Assembly (NCBI RefSeq): GCF_002407245.1
Contig: NZ_CP010681.1
Span: 3,361,001 to 3,425,000, forward strand
Origin: Phaeobacter piscinae
GTDB lineage: Bacteria; Pseudomonadota; Alphaproteobacteria; Rhodobacterales; Rhodobacteraceae
DNA length: 64,000 nucleotides
Reading direction: 5' to 3'
Shown here: piece by piece, positions 43,478-53,893 of the stretch
How positions within the stretch are numbered: the stretch's first letter is position 1
Layout of the letters: the number at the start of each line of letters is the position of its first letter
Made by a program: the position numbers and the translations under genes
The notes under the pieces: generated by a model
What the model saw: the letters and a program-made list of their open reading frames with translations, nothing else
Told to the model about the DNA's origin: nothing
Database searches by the model: none

Positions 43478-44080
43478 TCAGGTCACCACGCGCAGGGTCA
43501 GATTGATCCGCCCCCCTTTTGGCAGCAGACGTGAGGATTTGAACCGAATACGGTCCACCCCGTGATAAGTCAGCCGGGCATCCCCGCCCATCACGACCAC
43601 ATCGCCCGAATTCAGCCAGACGGTGTCGGTTTTGCCACCGCGCGTTTGATTGCCAATCCGCAGCAGACCGTCGTCCCCAAGAGAGATTGACACCACCGGA
43701 TAGGTGAAATCGGCCTCGTCCTTGTCCTGATGCAAGCCCATCCGTGCCCCTTCGCCATAATAGTTGATCAGACAACAATCAGGGCGCCGCTCTAAACCGG
43801 TGGTCGCATGCCAGATGTCCAGAATCTCTGTTGGGATCTCAGGCCAGCGCTGCCCGGCCGGATGGCGCTCTTCATACCGGTACCCGTCCCGGTCACTGAC
43901 CCAGCCATAGGCCCCGGCTGACGTCATCCGCACAGACATCTTACCGCCACCGGGCACCTCGGGCGAAAACAGCGGTGCGGCGCGCAGAACCGGGCGCAGG
44001 CACTCAATCAGCCGCTGCTGCCCGTCCATATCCAGAAGGGGTTTTGTCAGCTCAAACCCCCGCAATCGCAACTTCATCAT
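43478..44080 (-). CDS. alkB: alpha-ketoglutarate-dependent dioxygenase AlkB
   Basis: A protein of about 200 residues of the AlkB Fe(II)/2-oxoglutarate family that repairs methylated DNA or RNA bases. The iron triad is visible as HQD in GLHQDKDE and the later His in LTYHGVDRI. The 2-oxoglutarate Arg pair is in GGRINLTLRVV, and CLINYYGEGARMG precedes the triad. The start is assigned to Met at 44080; a longer reading frame overlaps the dnaK promoter region. The gene converges on the capsule-type permease with a 19-base gap. Confidence 0.9.
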   Translation of the reverse strand: MMKLRLRGFELTKPLLDMDGQQRLIECLRPVLRAAPLFSPEVPGGGKMSVRMTSAGAYGWVSDRDGYRYEERHPAGQRWPEIPTEILDIWHATTGLERRPDCCLINYYGEGARMGLHQDKDEADFTYPVVSISLGDDGLLRIGNQTRGGKTDTVWLNSGDVVVMGGDARLTYHGVDRIRFKSSRLLPKGGRINLTLRVVT

Positions 44081-44154
44081 CACTGTTAGCCCGTTCTTAA
44101 CCACTCCCCTGTCAAAAACCGCTGTAATTCGCGAAACAGGACGCGATCTGGCGG

Positions 44155-44183
44155 TTGCAGGGGGCATTTGCGCTCCCTATATA
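44155..44183 (+). promoter_or_regulatory. probable dnaK promoter
   Basis: TTGCAG at 44155-44160 and TATATA at 44178-44183 are separated by exactly 17 bases, about 110 bases before dnaK. The C-rich stretch before TATATA (CTCCCTATATA) also resembles alphaproteobacterial heat-shock sigma-32 promoters. Either sigma factor is possible. Confidence 0.55.
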
Positions 44184-44292
44184 CGCCGGGAAGCGGTGAG
44201 GTGCAGACCAAACCGCAACTGAATCGGGGCCGGAATGCCAAAATGGGTTCAGACCTCGGGTAATCGCCTTAGAAAGTAAAAAGGGATCGAAC

Positions 44293-46212
44293 ATGAGCAA
44301 AGTTATCGGAATCGACCTCGGGACCACCAACTCCTGTGTGGCCATCATGGACGGCTCGCAGCCTCGCGTTATCGAAAACGCTGAGGGCGCCCGTACCACG
44401 CCGTCGATCGTAGCCTTCACCGACGATGAACGTCTGGTGGGCCAACCGGCCAAACGTCAGGCCGTCACCAACCCGGACAACACCGTTTTTGGCGTCAAGC
44501 GCCTGATTGGCCGCCGGTTTGACGACAGCGATCTGGCCAAAGACAAGAAAAACCTGCCCTTCGCCGTGATCAACGGCGGCAATGGGGACGCATGGGTCGA
44601 AGCCAAGGGTGAGAAATACTCCCCGTCGCAGATCTCCGCCTTCATCCTGGGCAAAATGAAAGAGACCGCCGAATCCTATCTCGGCGAAGAAGTAACCCAG
44701 GCCGTCATCACCGTGCCTGCCTACTTCAACGACGCTCAGCGTCAGGCCACCAAGGACGCAGGCAAAATTGCCGGCCTTGAAGTGCTGCGCATCATCAACG
44801 AGCCGACAGCTGCCGCGCTGGCCTATGGTCTGGACAAAGAAGAAACCCAAACCATCGCGGTCTATGACCTTGGCGGCGGTACCTTCGACGTGACCATCCT
44901 GGAAATCGACGACGGCCTGTTCGAGGTGAAATCCACCAACGGTGACACCTTCCTCGGTGGTGAAGACTTTGACATGCGCATCGTCAACTATCTGGCGGAG
45001 CAGTTCAAGAAAGAGCACGGCGTCGATCTGACCAAGGACAAGATGGCCCTGCAGCGTCTGAAAGAAGCCGCTGAAAAAGCCAAGATTGAGCTGTCCTCCT
45101 CCAGCCAGACCGAAATCAACCAGCCGTTCATCTCGATGGATCCGTCCTCGGGCCAGCCGCTGCACATGGTCATGAAACTGACCCGTGCGAAGCTGGAAAG
45201 CCTGGTTGGCGATCTGATCAAAGCCTCCATGAAACCTTGTGCCGCTGCGCTGAAGGATGCGGGCCTCTCCGCATCTGACGTTGACGAGGTTGTTCTGGTT
45301 GGCGGTATGACCCGCATGCCCAAGGTGATCGAAGAGGTCACCAAATTCTTCGGTAAAGAGCCGCACAAGGGTGTGAACCCGGATGAGGTTGTTGCCATGG
45401 GTGCCGCTATTCAGGCCGGCGTTCTGCAGGGCGACGTGAAAGACGTTGTTCTGCTCGACGTGACCCCGCTGTCGCTGGGCATCGAAACCCTCGGCGGTGT
45501 GTTCACCCGTCTGATCGACCGCAACACGACCATCCCGACGAAGAAAAGCCAGGTGTTCTCCACCGCGGAAGACAACCAGAACGCCGTGACCATTCGTGTG
45601 TTCCAGGGTGAGCGCGAGATGGCGGCTGACAACAAGATGCTCGGCCAGTTCAACCTCGAAGACATCCCGCCCGCACCGCGTGGCATGCCGCAGATCGAAG
45701 TCACCTTTGACATCGACGCAAACGGCATCGTTTCGGTCGGTGCAAAGGACAAGGCAACCGGAAAAGAGCAGAATATCACCATTCAGGCCTCCGGTGGTCT
45801 GTCCGACGACGATATCGAAAAGATGGTCAAGGATGCCGAGGACAATGCCGAGGCGGACAAGGAACGCCGCGAGCTGATCGAAGCGAAGAACCAGGCCGAA
45901 AGCCTGATCCACTCCACCGAAAAGTCGATGGAAGAGCACGCCGACAAGGTGGATCCGACCACTATCGAAGCGATCGAACTGGCGATTGCGGCACTGAAGG
46001 ACGATCTCGAAAACGAGAAGTCCACCGCCGAGAAGATCAAATCCGGCGTTCAGAACGTCACCGAAGCTGCGATGAAGCTGGGTGAGGCGATCTACAAGTC
46101 GAGCCAAGAAGAGGCTGCGGATGAACCTACCGCCGCAGACGACGCGGCAGGCCCCGGTGATGATGACATTGTCGATGCCGAATTCGAAGATCTGGACGAC
46201 AACAAGCGTTAA
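44293..46212 (+). CDS. dnaK: molecular chaperone DnaK (Hsp70)
   Basis: A 639-residue Hsp70. The ATPase domain (1-385) has [45 protein letters not shown] and [13 protein letters not shown]. The substrate-binding domain starts about 390 ([16 protein letters not shown]). A helical lid and an acidic tail follow, ending in [15 protein letters not shown]. It folds nascent and stress-denatured proteins in the cytoplasm together with DnaJ, encoded 76 bases downstream. A strong hairpin separates the two genes. Confidence 0.98.
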   Translation: MSKVIGIDLGTTNSCVAIMDGSQPRVIENAEGARTTPSIVAFTDDERLVGQPAKRQAVTNPDNTVFGVKRLIGRRFDDSDLAKDKKNLPFAVINGGNGDAWVEAKGEKYSPSQISAFILGKMKETAESYLGEEVTQAVITVPAYFNDAQRQATKDAGKIAGLEVLRIINEPTAAALAYGLDKEETQTIAVYDLGGGTFDVTILEIDDGLFEVKSTNGDTFLGGEDFDMRIVNYLAEQFKKEHGVDLTKDKMALQRLKEAAEKAKIELSSSSQTEINQPFISMDPSSGQPLHMVMKLTRAKLESLVGDLIKASMKPCAAALKDAGLSASDVDEVVLVGGMTRMPKVIEEVTKFFGKEPHKGVNPDEVVAMGAAIQAGVLQGDVKDVVLLDVTPLSLGIETLGGVFTRLIDRNTTIPTKKSQVFSTAEDNQNAVTIRVFQGEREMAADNKMLGQFNLEDIPPAPRGMPQIEVTFDIDANGIVSVGAKDKATGKEQNITIQASGGLSDDDIEKMVKDAEDNAEADKERRELIEAKNQAESLIHSTEKSMEEHADKVDPTTIEAIELAIAALKDDLENEKSTAEKIKSGVQNVTEAAMKLGEAIYKSSQEEAADEPTAADDAAGPGDDDIVDAEFEDLDDNKR

Positions 46213-46227
46213 GGTCTGATTTTGGCC

Positions 46228-46264
46228 AGAGCGGGCCGGTCCGAACTCCGGGCCGGCCCGCTTT
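46228..46264 (+). terminator. hairpin between dnaK and dnaJ
   Basis: A 9-bp GC-only stem (GCGGGCCGG / CCGGCCCGC) extended by weaker pairs and followed by TTTCGTT, in the dnaK-dnaJ gap. Partial termination would explain lower dnaJ expression. Confidence 0.6.
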
Positions 46265-46288
46265 CGTTGCGGCAAGAAGGGTATTCCG

Positions 46289-47452
46289 ATGTCCAAACGA
46301 GATTACTATGACATTCTCGGGGTGTCCAAAGGGGCCACCGCCGATGAAATCAAGAAAGGCTTTCGCAAGAAGGCCAAAGAGCTGCATCCTGACCGGAACA
46401 AGGATAATCCCGAAGCCGAAGGGCAGTTCAAAGAGGCCAATGAGGCCTATGATGTTCTGAAAGACCCAGAAAAGAAAGCGGCCTACGACCGCTACGGCCA
46501 CGCCGCCTTTGAAAATGGCATGGGCGGCGGTCAGCGCGGTGGCCAGGGCGGCCAGGGCTTTGGCGGCGGTGACTTCTCCTCTGCCTTCTCTGATGTATTC
46601 GACGATCTGTTCGGCGACTTCATGGGTGGTCGTGGCGGCCAGGGTGGCGGACGGCAACGGGCCGCGCGCGGCTCAGACCTGCGCTACAACCTGCGCATCT
46701 CGCTTGAGGATGCCTTTGCAGGAATGCACAAAACCATCAACGTGCCGACTGCTGTGGCATGTGGGTCCTGCGAGGGCACTGGCGCCGAGGGCGGCGTGGA
46801 GCCAACCACCTGCCCGACCTGCTCAGGCATGGGCAAAGTGCGCGCGCAACAGGGCTTCTTCACGGTGGAGCGCACCTGCCCCACCTGTTCCGGCCTTGGC
46901 CAGATCATCAAGAATCCCTGTAAATCCTGTCAGGGCCACGGTCGCGTCGAGAAAGATCGCTCCCTATCCGTGAATATCCCGGCTGGCGTGGAAACCGGCA
47001 CCCGCATCCGTCTTGCTGGCGAAGGTGAGGCCGGCATGCGTGGCGGCCCTCCCGGTGATCTCTACATCTTCGTAGAGGTGGCCGCGCATGATCTGTTTGA
47101 GCGGGATGGCAACAATCTTTATTGCCGCGTTCCGGTGTCATTGGCCAAGGCCGCCCTTGGCGGAGCGATCGAAGTGCCCACCATCGACGGTGGTCGCGGG
47201 CGGGTTCAGATCCCCGAAGGCAGTCAATCTGGCCGCCAGATGCGCCTGCGCGGAAAGGGTATGCCTGCGCTGCGTGGTGGTGTCACCGGTGACATGTTCA
47301 TCGAACTCGCGGTAGAAACCCCGGTAAACCTCACCTCACGGCAAAAAGAGCTGCTGCGGGAATTCGAGGATCTCTCCGAGGACAACACCAACCCGGAATC
47401 GCGGAGTTTCTTCTCCTCAGTCAAAAGTTTCTGGGATGGGATGAAGGGCTGA
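46289..47452 (+). CDS. dnaJ: molecular chaperone DnaJ (Hsp40)
   Basis: A 387-residue type I Hsp40. The J domain (1-70) has the HPD motif in [12 protein letters not shown], followed by a Gly/Phe-rich linker (about 75-130). The zinc domain has four CxxCxGxG repeats ([32 protein letters not shown]), and the C-terminal substrate domains follow. It stimulates DnaK ATP hydrolysis and delivers substrates. A clear terminator lies 32 bases after the stop. Confidence 0.98.
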   Translation: MSKRDYYDILGVSKGATADEIKKGFRKKAKELHPDRNKDNPEAEGQFKEANEAYDVLKDPEKKAAYDRYGHAAFENGMGGGQRGGQGGQGFGGGDFSSAFSDVFDDLFGDFMGGRGGQGGGRQRAARGSDLRYNLRISLEDAFAGMHKTINVPTAVACGSCEGTGAEGGVEPTTCPTCSGMGKVRAQQGFFTVERTCPTCSGLGQIIKNPCKSCQGHGRVEKDRSLSVNIPAGVETGTRIRLAGEGEAGMRGGPPGDLYIFVEVAAHDLFERDGNNLYCRVPVSLAKAALGGAIEVPTIDGGRGRVQIPEGSQSGRQMRLRGKGMPALRGGVTGDMFIELAVETPVNLTSRQKELLREFEDLSEDNTNPESRSFFSSVKSFWDGMKG

Positions 47453-47483
47453 GACCAGCTCGTTCACACCATTAGACCAAGTT

Positions 47484-47512
47484 AAAGCGCCCTCAAAAGG
47501 GGCGCTTTTTTT
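47484..47512 (+). terminator. intrinsic terminator of dnaJ
   Basis: A perfect 9-bp stem (AAAGCGCCC / GGGCGCTTT) with a seven-base loop, and seven T continuing from the right arm, just after dnaJ. Confidence 0.88.
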
Positions 47513-47589
47513 GATGGTTTTTTGGTACCGGACTGCTTTGGCCTGACGGATTAACCCTTTCGCAACCCTGATGGCGCGAGCATTGCGAC

Positions 47590-48354
47590 ATGCCCAAGGA
47601 GCCCGCATTCGAGGACGTCTCTCTGCCGCTGTTTCCTGACAGTGCAAAAATCACTGCGCCCACCGCAAAATCACCATCGCCCCCCTCCTACATCAAGGAT
47701 CACCGCGCCCGACTGCGGGACCGGTTCATGACGGGGGGTGCCGCAGCGATGCCGGACTACGAGTTGCTGGAATTGGTGCTGTTCCGCTCTATCCCGCGCC
47801 GGGATGTGAAGCCGCTAGCGCGTCAGTTGCTCGACAGTTTTGGGGATTTTAACCGTGTGATCACTGCGCCCCCCGAACGGCTCGCACAGGTTGCAGGAGT
47901 TGGCGACGCGGTGATCACCGATCTTAAGGTGCTGGAGGCCGCTGCCCATCGCATGGCCCGTGCAAAGGTCCTGCAACGCCACATCCTGTCCTCTTGGGAT
48001 GCATTGCTGGATTATTGCCATACGGTCATGGCCCACCGCGAAACCGAGCAATTCAGGGTGTTATATCTTGATCGTAAGAACACATTGATTGCGGACGAGG
48101 AACAGGCCAAAGGCACCGTTGACCATGTGCCTGTCTATCCACGCGAAATCGCAAAGCGCGCTTTGGAGATCTGCGCCAGCGCCCTGATATTGGTGCATAA
48201 TCATCCATCAGGCGATCCGACACCATCGCCCAGCGACATTGAAATGACCGACCGGGTTGCCCGCGCCCTCGCCGCGTTGGATATCGTGCTGCATGACCAT
48301 CTTATCATCGGCAAATCCAGCGAACTCAGCTTTCGGTCGGCGGGATACCTATAG
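47590..48354 (+). CDS. radC: RadC family protein (JAB/MPN domain)
   Basis: A 254-residue RadC-type protein. An N-terminal helix-hairpin-helix-like region (about 75-115; LAQVAGVGDAVITDLKVLEA) precedes a JAB1/MPN domain with the metalloprotease-like motif HNHPSGDPTPSPSDIEMT. RadC proteins were named for a supposed DNA-repair role that is not firmly established. It converges with the PBP-OmpA gene, only four bases separating the ends. Confidence 0.93.
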   Translation: MPKEPAFEDVSLPLFPDSAKITAPTAKSPSPPSYIKDHRARLRDRFMTGGAAAMPDYELLELVLFRSIPRRDVKPLARQLLDSFGDFNRVITAPPERLAQVAGVGDAVITDLKVLEAAAHRMARAKVLQRHILSSWDALLDYCHTVMAHRETEQFRVLYLDRKNTLIADEEQAKGTVDHVPVYPREIAKRALEICASALILVHNHPSGDPTPSPSDIEMTDRVARALAALDIVLHDHLIIGKSSELSFRSAGYL

Positions 48355-48358
48355 CTGG

Positions 48359-49915
48359 CTAACGCACCCAGACCTCAACCCGGCGATTTACCTGACGCCC
48401 CCACCGCTGATCCTCGCAGGCCATCGGCAGCGCTTCACCGAATGCTGCAATCTCAATTTCTGTGCGCTCCAAATTCGCGGTTTCCGCAGCTGCAATCACA
48501 GCATCACGCACCGCCTCTGCACGTTTCATGGCGATGGCTCTATTGCCACTCGCCGGTCCATCCCCGTCAGAGAAGCCAACAAAAACCAGCTCCCGCGCAT
48601 CATAGGCGCCCGCCTCAAGCGAACGCGCAAGTTGCGTGATATTGCTCCGCGATTGTGCATCCGGGCGGGTCGAGCCCGGCTCAAACCGAAAAGATGTGGT
48701 CAGACGCTGTAAGCCATCCAAACGAGAGACAAGCCGCTGAAGCTCTTCCAGCGGCACCTCCGACCCCGCTGCCGTGATCGCATTGGCCAGGCGGTCGCCC
48801 TGTACGTTCATGGAAATCCGCTCGGGCGCCTGATCGACGAAGCCGGCCCTGCGAATTACGATCTGCGCACCGGGACCACGCACATAGCTTAGGAAATCCC
48901 GCGCCAGTTTGGGCAGCCGCCGGGACGGCAGGTAAAGAAACATGGGCGCGGTCAGCGGATAGTCTTCGGTCTTGATCGAACGGCGGTTGGCGCGCAGCGA
49001 AAACCCGCAGGCACCTCGTAAGGTCAGGACCCGCGCAGTCGATGTCTCGGCAAAACTGGCCAACCCAAGCGCAAAGGGATCCGTTGCAACCACGCGCACC
49101 AGAGTACTGCCACGATCATGGCGCCGCAGACGGGTCCCCAGTGCCGCTATGTTCGGCGCCTCCAACCGGTCCGAGATTGCCTGCGCCAGGCCGGAGCCTG
49201 CCACCGGCAGATGCAGTGAAATCGGCGCATTCGGCCCCCCCAGCTCCGACCAATTGCTGAGGTTGCCAGACAACACCCCTGCCAGATCTGCAACCGAGAT
49301 TGAGCGGACGGGATTGCCCGGTGCCACAACAGGCACCATCGCATCCAGCGCCAGAACACGGCTACGCTGCGCGCCGGTCATGTCGCCCATCCCCGCCTCA
49401 CGGGCCCGCTCGCGCTCGGCGCTGCGGATCTCACGCAAGGCCATGACAATGTCGGCCTCATTCGCGAGGAGGTCGGCAAATCCTTCGTCCGTGTTGCTGA
49501 CAAAGAAGCTGAACCTCGCCGCAACCCGGCCAGTATCGCGCAGCAGGACATAGTCGAAATTATTGTCAGGCATCGGATCGCGCCGTGTCTGAAACCCGTT
49601 TCGCAGCGCAAACCCCTCGATCAGGGCCGGCAAAAGGACCTCTGCCATGGTCGACGATCCCGACAGGCTGATCTCTGCAACGAAATCAGACAAGCTGGGG
49701 CAGCCCGGCCCCTCGCAGCTCACCCCGGAGCCGTCGACTGTCAGCTCTCCAAATTTGGTGTCCACACGATAGAATTCGCCATCGAACCCCAGAATATTCC
49801 CGGTGATCTCAACAGCTCCATCCGGCGACGAAAGTGTCACGTCCTGCGCCTTCAGCGGCAGGATCCCGGTGACAAGAAAGAGTGCGGCGCATATTGCCGC
49901 ACGAAACAAAGCCAT
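48359..49915 (-). CDS. phosphate-binding-like domain fused to OmpA C-terminal domain
   Basis: A 518-residue exported protein with a signal peptide (about 1-23). A PstS-like periplasmic-binding domain (about 75-340) has the SGSSTMAEVLLPALIEGF start and a typical NLSNWSELGG segment. The C-terminal OmpA-like peptidoglycan-binding domain (about 400-518) has LVFVGFSDGDG, NRAIAMKRAEAVRDAV and ends QVNRRVEVWVR. It probably sits in the periplasm attached to peptidoglycan and binds an unknown ligand. Such PBP-OmpA fusions are known by domain, not by function. It follows an unknown exported protein by 24 bases on the same strand. Confidence 0.82.
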   Translation of the reverse strand: MALFRAAICAALFLVTGILPLKAQDVTLSSPDGAVEITGNILGFDGEFYRVDTKFGELTVDGSGVSCEGPGCPSLSDFVAEISLSGSSTMAEVLLPALIEGFALRNGFQTRRDPMPDNNFDYVLLRDTGRVAARFSFFVSNTDEGFADLLANEADIVMALREIRSAERERAREAGMGDMTGAQRSRVLALDAMVPVVAPGNPVRSISVADLAGVLSGNLSNWSELGGPNAPISLHLPVAGSGLAQAISDRLEAPNIAALGTRLRRHDRGSTLVRVVATDPFALGLASFAETSTARVLTLRGACGFSLRANRRSIKTEDYPLTAPMFLYLPSRRLPKLARDFLSYVRGPGAQIVIRRAGFVDQAPERISMNVQGDRLANAITAAGSEVPLEELQRLVSRLDGLQRLTTSFRFEPGSTRPDAQSRSNITQLARSLEAGAYDARELVFVGFSDGDGPASGNRAIAMKRAEAVRDAVIAAAETANLERTEIEIAAFGEALPMACEDQRWGRQVNRRVEVWVR

Positions 49916-49939
49916 GAGAAATCCTGAATAAACCGCGAG

Positions 49940-50869
49940 TTAATTTGCGGCGATTTTCAGGGTTTCCAGAAGATTATTCAACACAAGAAAGTCACCTGTG
50001 GCAGCACAATCCGGCATTGCCAGGGTCAGGTCACGGGTCCGCAAACTCCCATTGCGCAATTCCAGCGTCTGCGCCGAAACATCGCGACCACAATTGATAG
50101 CTGTCACTTCGGCCTCCACGGTCAGATCAATCGAACCGCTTTGATCGCCGCCAAGACGTGGCACGCTATAGACCTCCGCCAAACGCGGGGCCAACTGCGT
50201 GGCGTCACCAAGCTGCACGACGCTTCCACGCCCCGCCGTCAGATCGGCGCCATGCCAAACATGACCGGCACTGCCATAGCCCGCACCAAATTCCCGCGCA
50301 TGCAATTCAAACCCGCTGTTACCCGCCCATTGCAGCACAACCCGGCTGACAAGATCCAGATCCGGAACCGATGTTGTCGCTACCGCACCACGCCCGCTTT
50401 TGGGTTCAACGATAAACACCGCGGAAGACGACAGAGCTGGGATCTGCACCGTCAGCGCGCCCGTTGCATCCAGTCGGCTGGAGAACATCATGCCATTATG
50501 ATGGATGGTCAAACGTTCGCCCGGCCGACACAGCGACAACACCGTCAATCGAACCTCAGCCATCGGACCGGGAACCGCTTCAGCGGTCATCTCGCAGGTG
50601 GTTTCGGGATCTTGACGCAGGAGTTGCAGAGCGTCGCTGTCACCTACCTCGGGTGTTGCTGCCGTCAGGCTGATGGCGTCAATCTGAAGCGGAGCATCCG
50701 TCGGCAGATCAGGCAGCGCTGTTTCCGTAATGGCTGTCGGATCGGGAGTAGGAATTGCCATCGCTGCGGCCGTCCGCGACGGGCCAGCGGTATGCTGCAT
50801 AACAAGACCAATCGCCAGGGCGCTACAGAGGGTCGCCGCGCTCATCAGGGCTGTGCGTTTGCTGATCAT
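49940..50869 (-). CDS. exported protein of unknown function downstream of secA
   Basis: A 309-residue protein not recognised beyond its export signal. Met at 50869 follows AAGGAG by six bases; the first membrane segment (about 8-24, ALMSAATLCSALAIGLVM) is a signal peptide or anchor. A Pro/Thr-rich linker (about 38-60) follows, then a mostly beta-strand-like region with four cysteines (after Cys15) that could form two disulfides. The next gene, 24 bases away, is the PBP-OmpA fusion, so the two probably work together in the periplasm or envelope. It is preceded by secA but separated from it by a terminator. Confidence 0.7.
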   Translation of the reverse strand: MISKRTALMSAATLCSALAIGLVMQHTAGPSRTAAAMAIPTPDPTAITETALPDLPTDAPLQIDAISLTAATPEVGDSDALQLLRQDPETTCEMTAEAVPGPMAEVRLTVLSLCRPGERLTIHHNGMMFSSRLDATGALTVQIPALSSSAVFIVEPKSGRGAVATTSVPDLDLVSRVVLQWAGNSGFELHAREFGAGYGSAGHVWHGADLTAGRGSVVQLGDATQLAPRLAEVYSVPRLGGDQSGSIDLTVEAEVTAINCGRDVSAQTLELRNGSLRTRDLTLAMPDCAATGDFLVLNNLLETLKIAAN

Positions 50870-50911
50870 TACCGACTCCTTACCCAAAAAGGTTAAGGAA
50901 CCGTGACGCAG

Positions 50912-50937
50912 AAAGGCGGCCAATTGATGGCCGCCCC
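50912..50937 (-). terminator. terminator of secA
   Basis: A perfect 8-bp GC stem (GGCGGCCA / TGGCCGCC) with a five-base loop, followed on the minus strand by TTTCT. It lies between secA and the unknown exported-protein gene, suggesting the latter has its own promoter in the remaining 43 bases or depends on read-through. Confidence 0.7.
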
Positions 50938-51016
50938 TTGCAGAGAATCTGGCGAAACCGTGCAATTGTCACTGATTTCTCTGAATTATGTCGCCAAATA
51001 CTTCCGCCTCGAAACC

Positions 51017-53716
51017 TCAGCTGAGGCTGCCGTGACAGTGTTTGAACTTCTTGCCGGAGCCACAGGGGCATTTGTCGTTACGTGATGGATTGCCCCAAGT
51101 GGAGGGATCGTCCTCGACAAAACCATCTGCTGGTGCCTCTTGCAGCGCTGCTGCTGCACTACCACCCGCCGCAGCCTTCTGCAGTTCGGCCTGTTGCGCG
51201 GCCATCTGCATCATCATCTGGCGCTGCTCGTCTTCGCTGATCGGGCGTACATGGGCCAGCTGCTGAGTGACGGTTTCCCGCAGCGTATCAAGCATATTCT
51301 CGAATAGCTGGAAACTCTCGTTTTTATACTCGTTGAGCGGGTCGCGCTGCGCGTAGCCACGGAAACCCACGACAGAGCGCAAATGCTCCAGCGTCAGCAG
51401 ATGTTCGCGCCATTTCGCATCGATTGTCTGCAGCAGAACCTGTTTTTCGATGTTGCGCATGGTTTCCGGGCCAAAGGCCTCAGTCTTCTCGAGCATTTTC
51501 GCGTCACTGGCTTCCACCAGACGTTCGCGAATTTGCTCGTCATCGACACCCTCTTCCGCGGCCCAGTCCACAACCGGAACATCCAGACCCAGCTTCTCGC
51601 GAACCTGCTCCTGCAGCCCCTCGCTGTCCCATTGATCCGCGTAGGTCTTGGCGGGCATGTGTGCATCCAGCAGGTCGTCGATCACCTCGTGGCGCATGTC
51701 AGCGACAATTTCCGAGAGATCCTCAGCCGCCATGATTTCACGACGCTGGTTAAAGATCACCTTGCGCTGGTCGTTCATGACATCGTCGAATTTCAGCACG
51801 TTCTTGCGCATGTCGAAGTTGCGGCCTTCGACTTTCGCCTGCGCGCGCTCCAGAGATTTGTTCACCCACGGATGAATAATCGCTTCGCCTTCCTTCATGC
51901 CCAGGGTTGAGAGCAGTTTATCCAGCCGCTCAGACCCAAAGATCCGCATCAGGTCATCTTCAAGGCTGAGGTAGAACACCGTGCGACCCGGATCCCCCTG
52001 ACGGCCGGAACGACCCCGCAGCTGGTTGTCGATGCGACGGCTTTCGTGACGCTCAGAGGCCATGACAAACAGACCACCGGCCTGTTTGACCGCTTCCTCA
52101 TCGGCGACATGCGCCTCTTCGATGCGGGCGCGAATGGCCTCATGGTCCCCATCAGGGTCTTCTGCGATCGCCTCAAGCACCTTAAACTCAACGTTGCCGC
52201 CCAGTTTGATGTCGGTGCCCCGGCCCGCCATATTGGTGGCGATGGTCACCGCACCCAGGCGACCAGCATCAGCGACGATCTGTGCTTCCTGCTCGTGGTG
52301 GCGGGCGTTCAGCACGTTGTGTTTGATGCCCTCCTTCTGGAGAAGCTGGCTCAGCAGTTCAGATTTCTCAATCGAGGTAGTGCCCAGAAGAACCGGCTGC
52401 CCATTTTCATGGGCTTTCTTGGTCTCATTGATCATCGCCTGGTATTTTTCCATGGCGGTGCGATAGACCTGATCGTCCTCATCCTTGCGTGCAATCGGAC
52501 GGTTGGTTGGCACTTCGACAACACCAAGCCCGTAAATTTCGGCAAATTCTTCGGCTTCGGTCATTGCGGTACCGGTCATGCCCGACAGCTTGCCATAAAG
52601 GCGGAAGTAGTTCTGGAAGGTCACGGAGGCCAGCGTTGTGTTTTCTGGCTGAATCTTCACCTCTTCCTTGGCCTCGATGGCCTGATGCAGACCCTCGGAG
52701 AGACGGCGACCCGCCATCATCCGTCCGGTGAATTCATCAATCAGAACCACTTCACCATCACGTACGATATAGTCCTTATCGCGCTGGAACAGCTTGTGCG
52801 CGCGCAGGGCCTGGTTGACGTGATGCACGACTGTTGTGCTCTCAGGATCATAGAGCGACGCGCCCTCTTCGAGCAAACCATGGGCGATCAGCTGCTGTTC
52901 GAGGTATTCGTTGCCATCCTCGGTGAAGGTGACGCCGCGGGTTTTCTCGTCCAGCTCGTAGTGATCATCGCTCAGCAGCGGGATTAGCTTGTCGATGGTG
53001 GAGTAGAGTTCGGAGCGGTCTTCCGCCGGGCCGGAGATGATCAACGGCGTGCGGGCCTCGTCGATCAGGATGGAGTCGACCTCATCCACAATCGCGAAGT
53101 TATGATGTTTCTGGAACACCTGATCCAGCGACGGCTTCATGTTATCGCGCAGATAATCAAAGCCCAGCTCGTTGTTGGTCGCATAGGTGACATCGCTTTG
53201 GTAGGCAGCCATTTTCTCGGCGTCAGGCTGACCCGACCAGATCACACCGGTGGTCATGCCCAACTGTGCAAACACCTTGCCCATCCATTCGCTGTCGCGC
53301 TTGGCCAAGTATTCGTTGACGGTGACAACATGCACACCCTTGCCGGTCAGCGCATTGAGATAGGCCGGGAAGGTCGCAACAAGGGTCTTACCCTCGCCGG
53401 TCTTCATCTCGGAGATGTTGCCCTGATGCAGGAAGATGCCACCCATCAGCTGGGTGTCAAAGGCTCGCAGACCCAACGCCCGGCGCGCCGCTTCGCGCAC
53501 ATTGGCGAACGCCTCTGGCAGCAGGTCATCCAGGCTTTCCCCGTCCAGCGCGCGTTTGCGCAGCTCGGCGGTCTTGTCCTGCAAATCCTGATCGCTGAGT
53601 TTCTCGAACTCGGGCTCCAGCGCGTTGATCTTGGCAATCAGCGGCCGTGTCGCCTTGATTTTGCGGTCATTCGGCGTGCCGAAAACCTTTTTGGCGAGTG
53701 TTCCGATACCCAGCAT
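51017..53716 (-). CDS. secA: preprotein translocase ATPase SecA
   Basis: An 899-residue SecA. It has MRAFDTQ-like substrate-channel residues ([12 protein letters not shown]), Walker [13 protein letters not shown]-type [28 protein letters not shown] and the [11 protein letters not shown] motif. The C-terminal zinc/SecB-binding tail [14 protein letters not shown] is intact. It drives Sec-dependent export at the inner membrane. Met at 53716 ([13 protein letters not shown]) is the standard start; a longer frame to 53779 is rejected. Divergent from a parvulin gene, itself an exported folding factor. Confidence 0.98.
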   Translation of the reverse strand: MLGIGTLAKKVFGTPNDRKIKATRPLIAKINALEPEFEKLSDQDLQDKTAELRKRALDGESLDDLLPEAFANVREAARRALGLRAFDTQLMGGIFLHQGNISEMKTGEGKTLVATFPAYLNALTGKGVHVVTVNEYLAKRDSEWMGKVFAQLGMTTGVIWSGQPDAEKMAAYQSDVTYATNNELGFDYLRDNMKPSLDQVFQKHHNFAIVDEVDSILIDEARTPLIISGPAEDRSELYSTIDKLIPLLSDDHYELDEKTRGVTFTEDGNEYLEQQLIAHGLLEEGASLYDPESTTVVHHVNQALRAHKLFQRDKDYIVRDGEVVLIDEFTGRMMAGRRLSEGLHQAIEAKEEVKIQPENTTLASVTFQNYFRLYGKLSGMTGTAMTEAEEFAEIYGLGVVEVPTNRPIARKDEDDQVYRTAMEKYQAMINETKKAHENGQPVLLGTTSIEKSELLSQLLQKEGIKHNVLNARHHEQEAQIVADAGRLGAVTIATNMAGRGTDIKLGGNVEFKVLEAIAEDPDGDHEAIRARIEEAHVADEEAVKQAGGLFVMASERHESRRIDNQLRGRSGRQGDPGRTVFYLSLEDDLMRIFGSERLDKLLSTLGMKEGEAIIHPWVNKSLERAQAKVEGRNFDMRKNVLKFDDVMNDQRKVIFNQRREIMAAEDLSEIVADMRHEVIDDLLDAHMPAKTYADQWDSEGLQEQVREKLGLDVPVVDWAAEEGVDDEQIRERLVEASDAKMLEKTEAFGPETMRNIEKQVLLQTIDAKWREHLLTLEHLRSVVGFRGYAQRDPLNEYKNESFQLFENMLDTLRETVTQQLAHVRPISEDEQRQMMMQMAAQQAELQKAAAGGSAAAALQEAPADGFVEDDPSTWGNPSRNDKCPCGSGKKFKHCHGSLS

Positions 53717-53893
53717 GTGTTCTCCAACCGTCCTGTCATTGACCCCTGGCGTTGGCAGGCTTGCCCGCCCCGCTCGCAACCCATAAACAATGATGGAACA
53801 GCGGTCCTGCCAAAGGCCTCATGGCGATGTAAGGTCCCGCAAATACAGTGTCAACGCTACGCCCCGCCGTGGCCAGATAATAGGAAGAATTCA

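Noticed and set aside
44269..46296. Very long open frame (675 codons) on the strand opposite dnaK
   Set aside because: It mirrors dnaK, whose GC-biased third positions keep the antisense frame open. It has no ribosome site, family motif or plausible composition.
53102..53893. Long N-terminal extension of the parvulin gene into the secA region
   Set aside because: The signal peptide and ribosome site place the start at 53894; the extension is antisense secA.
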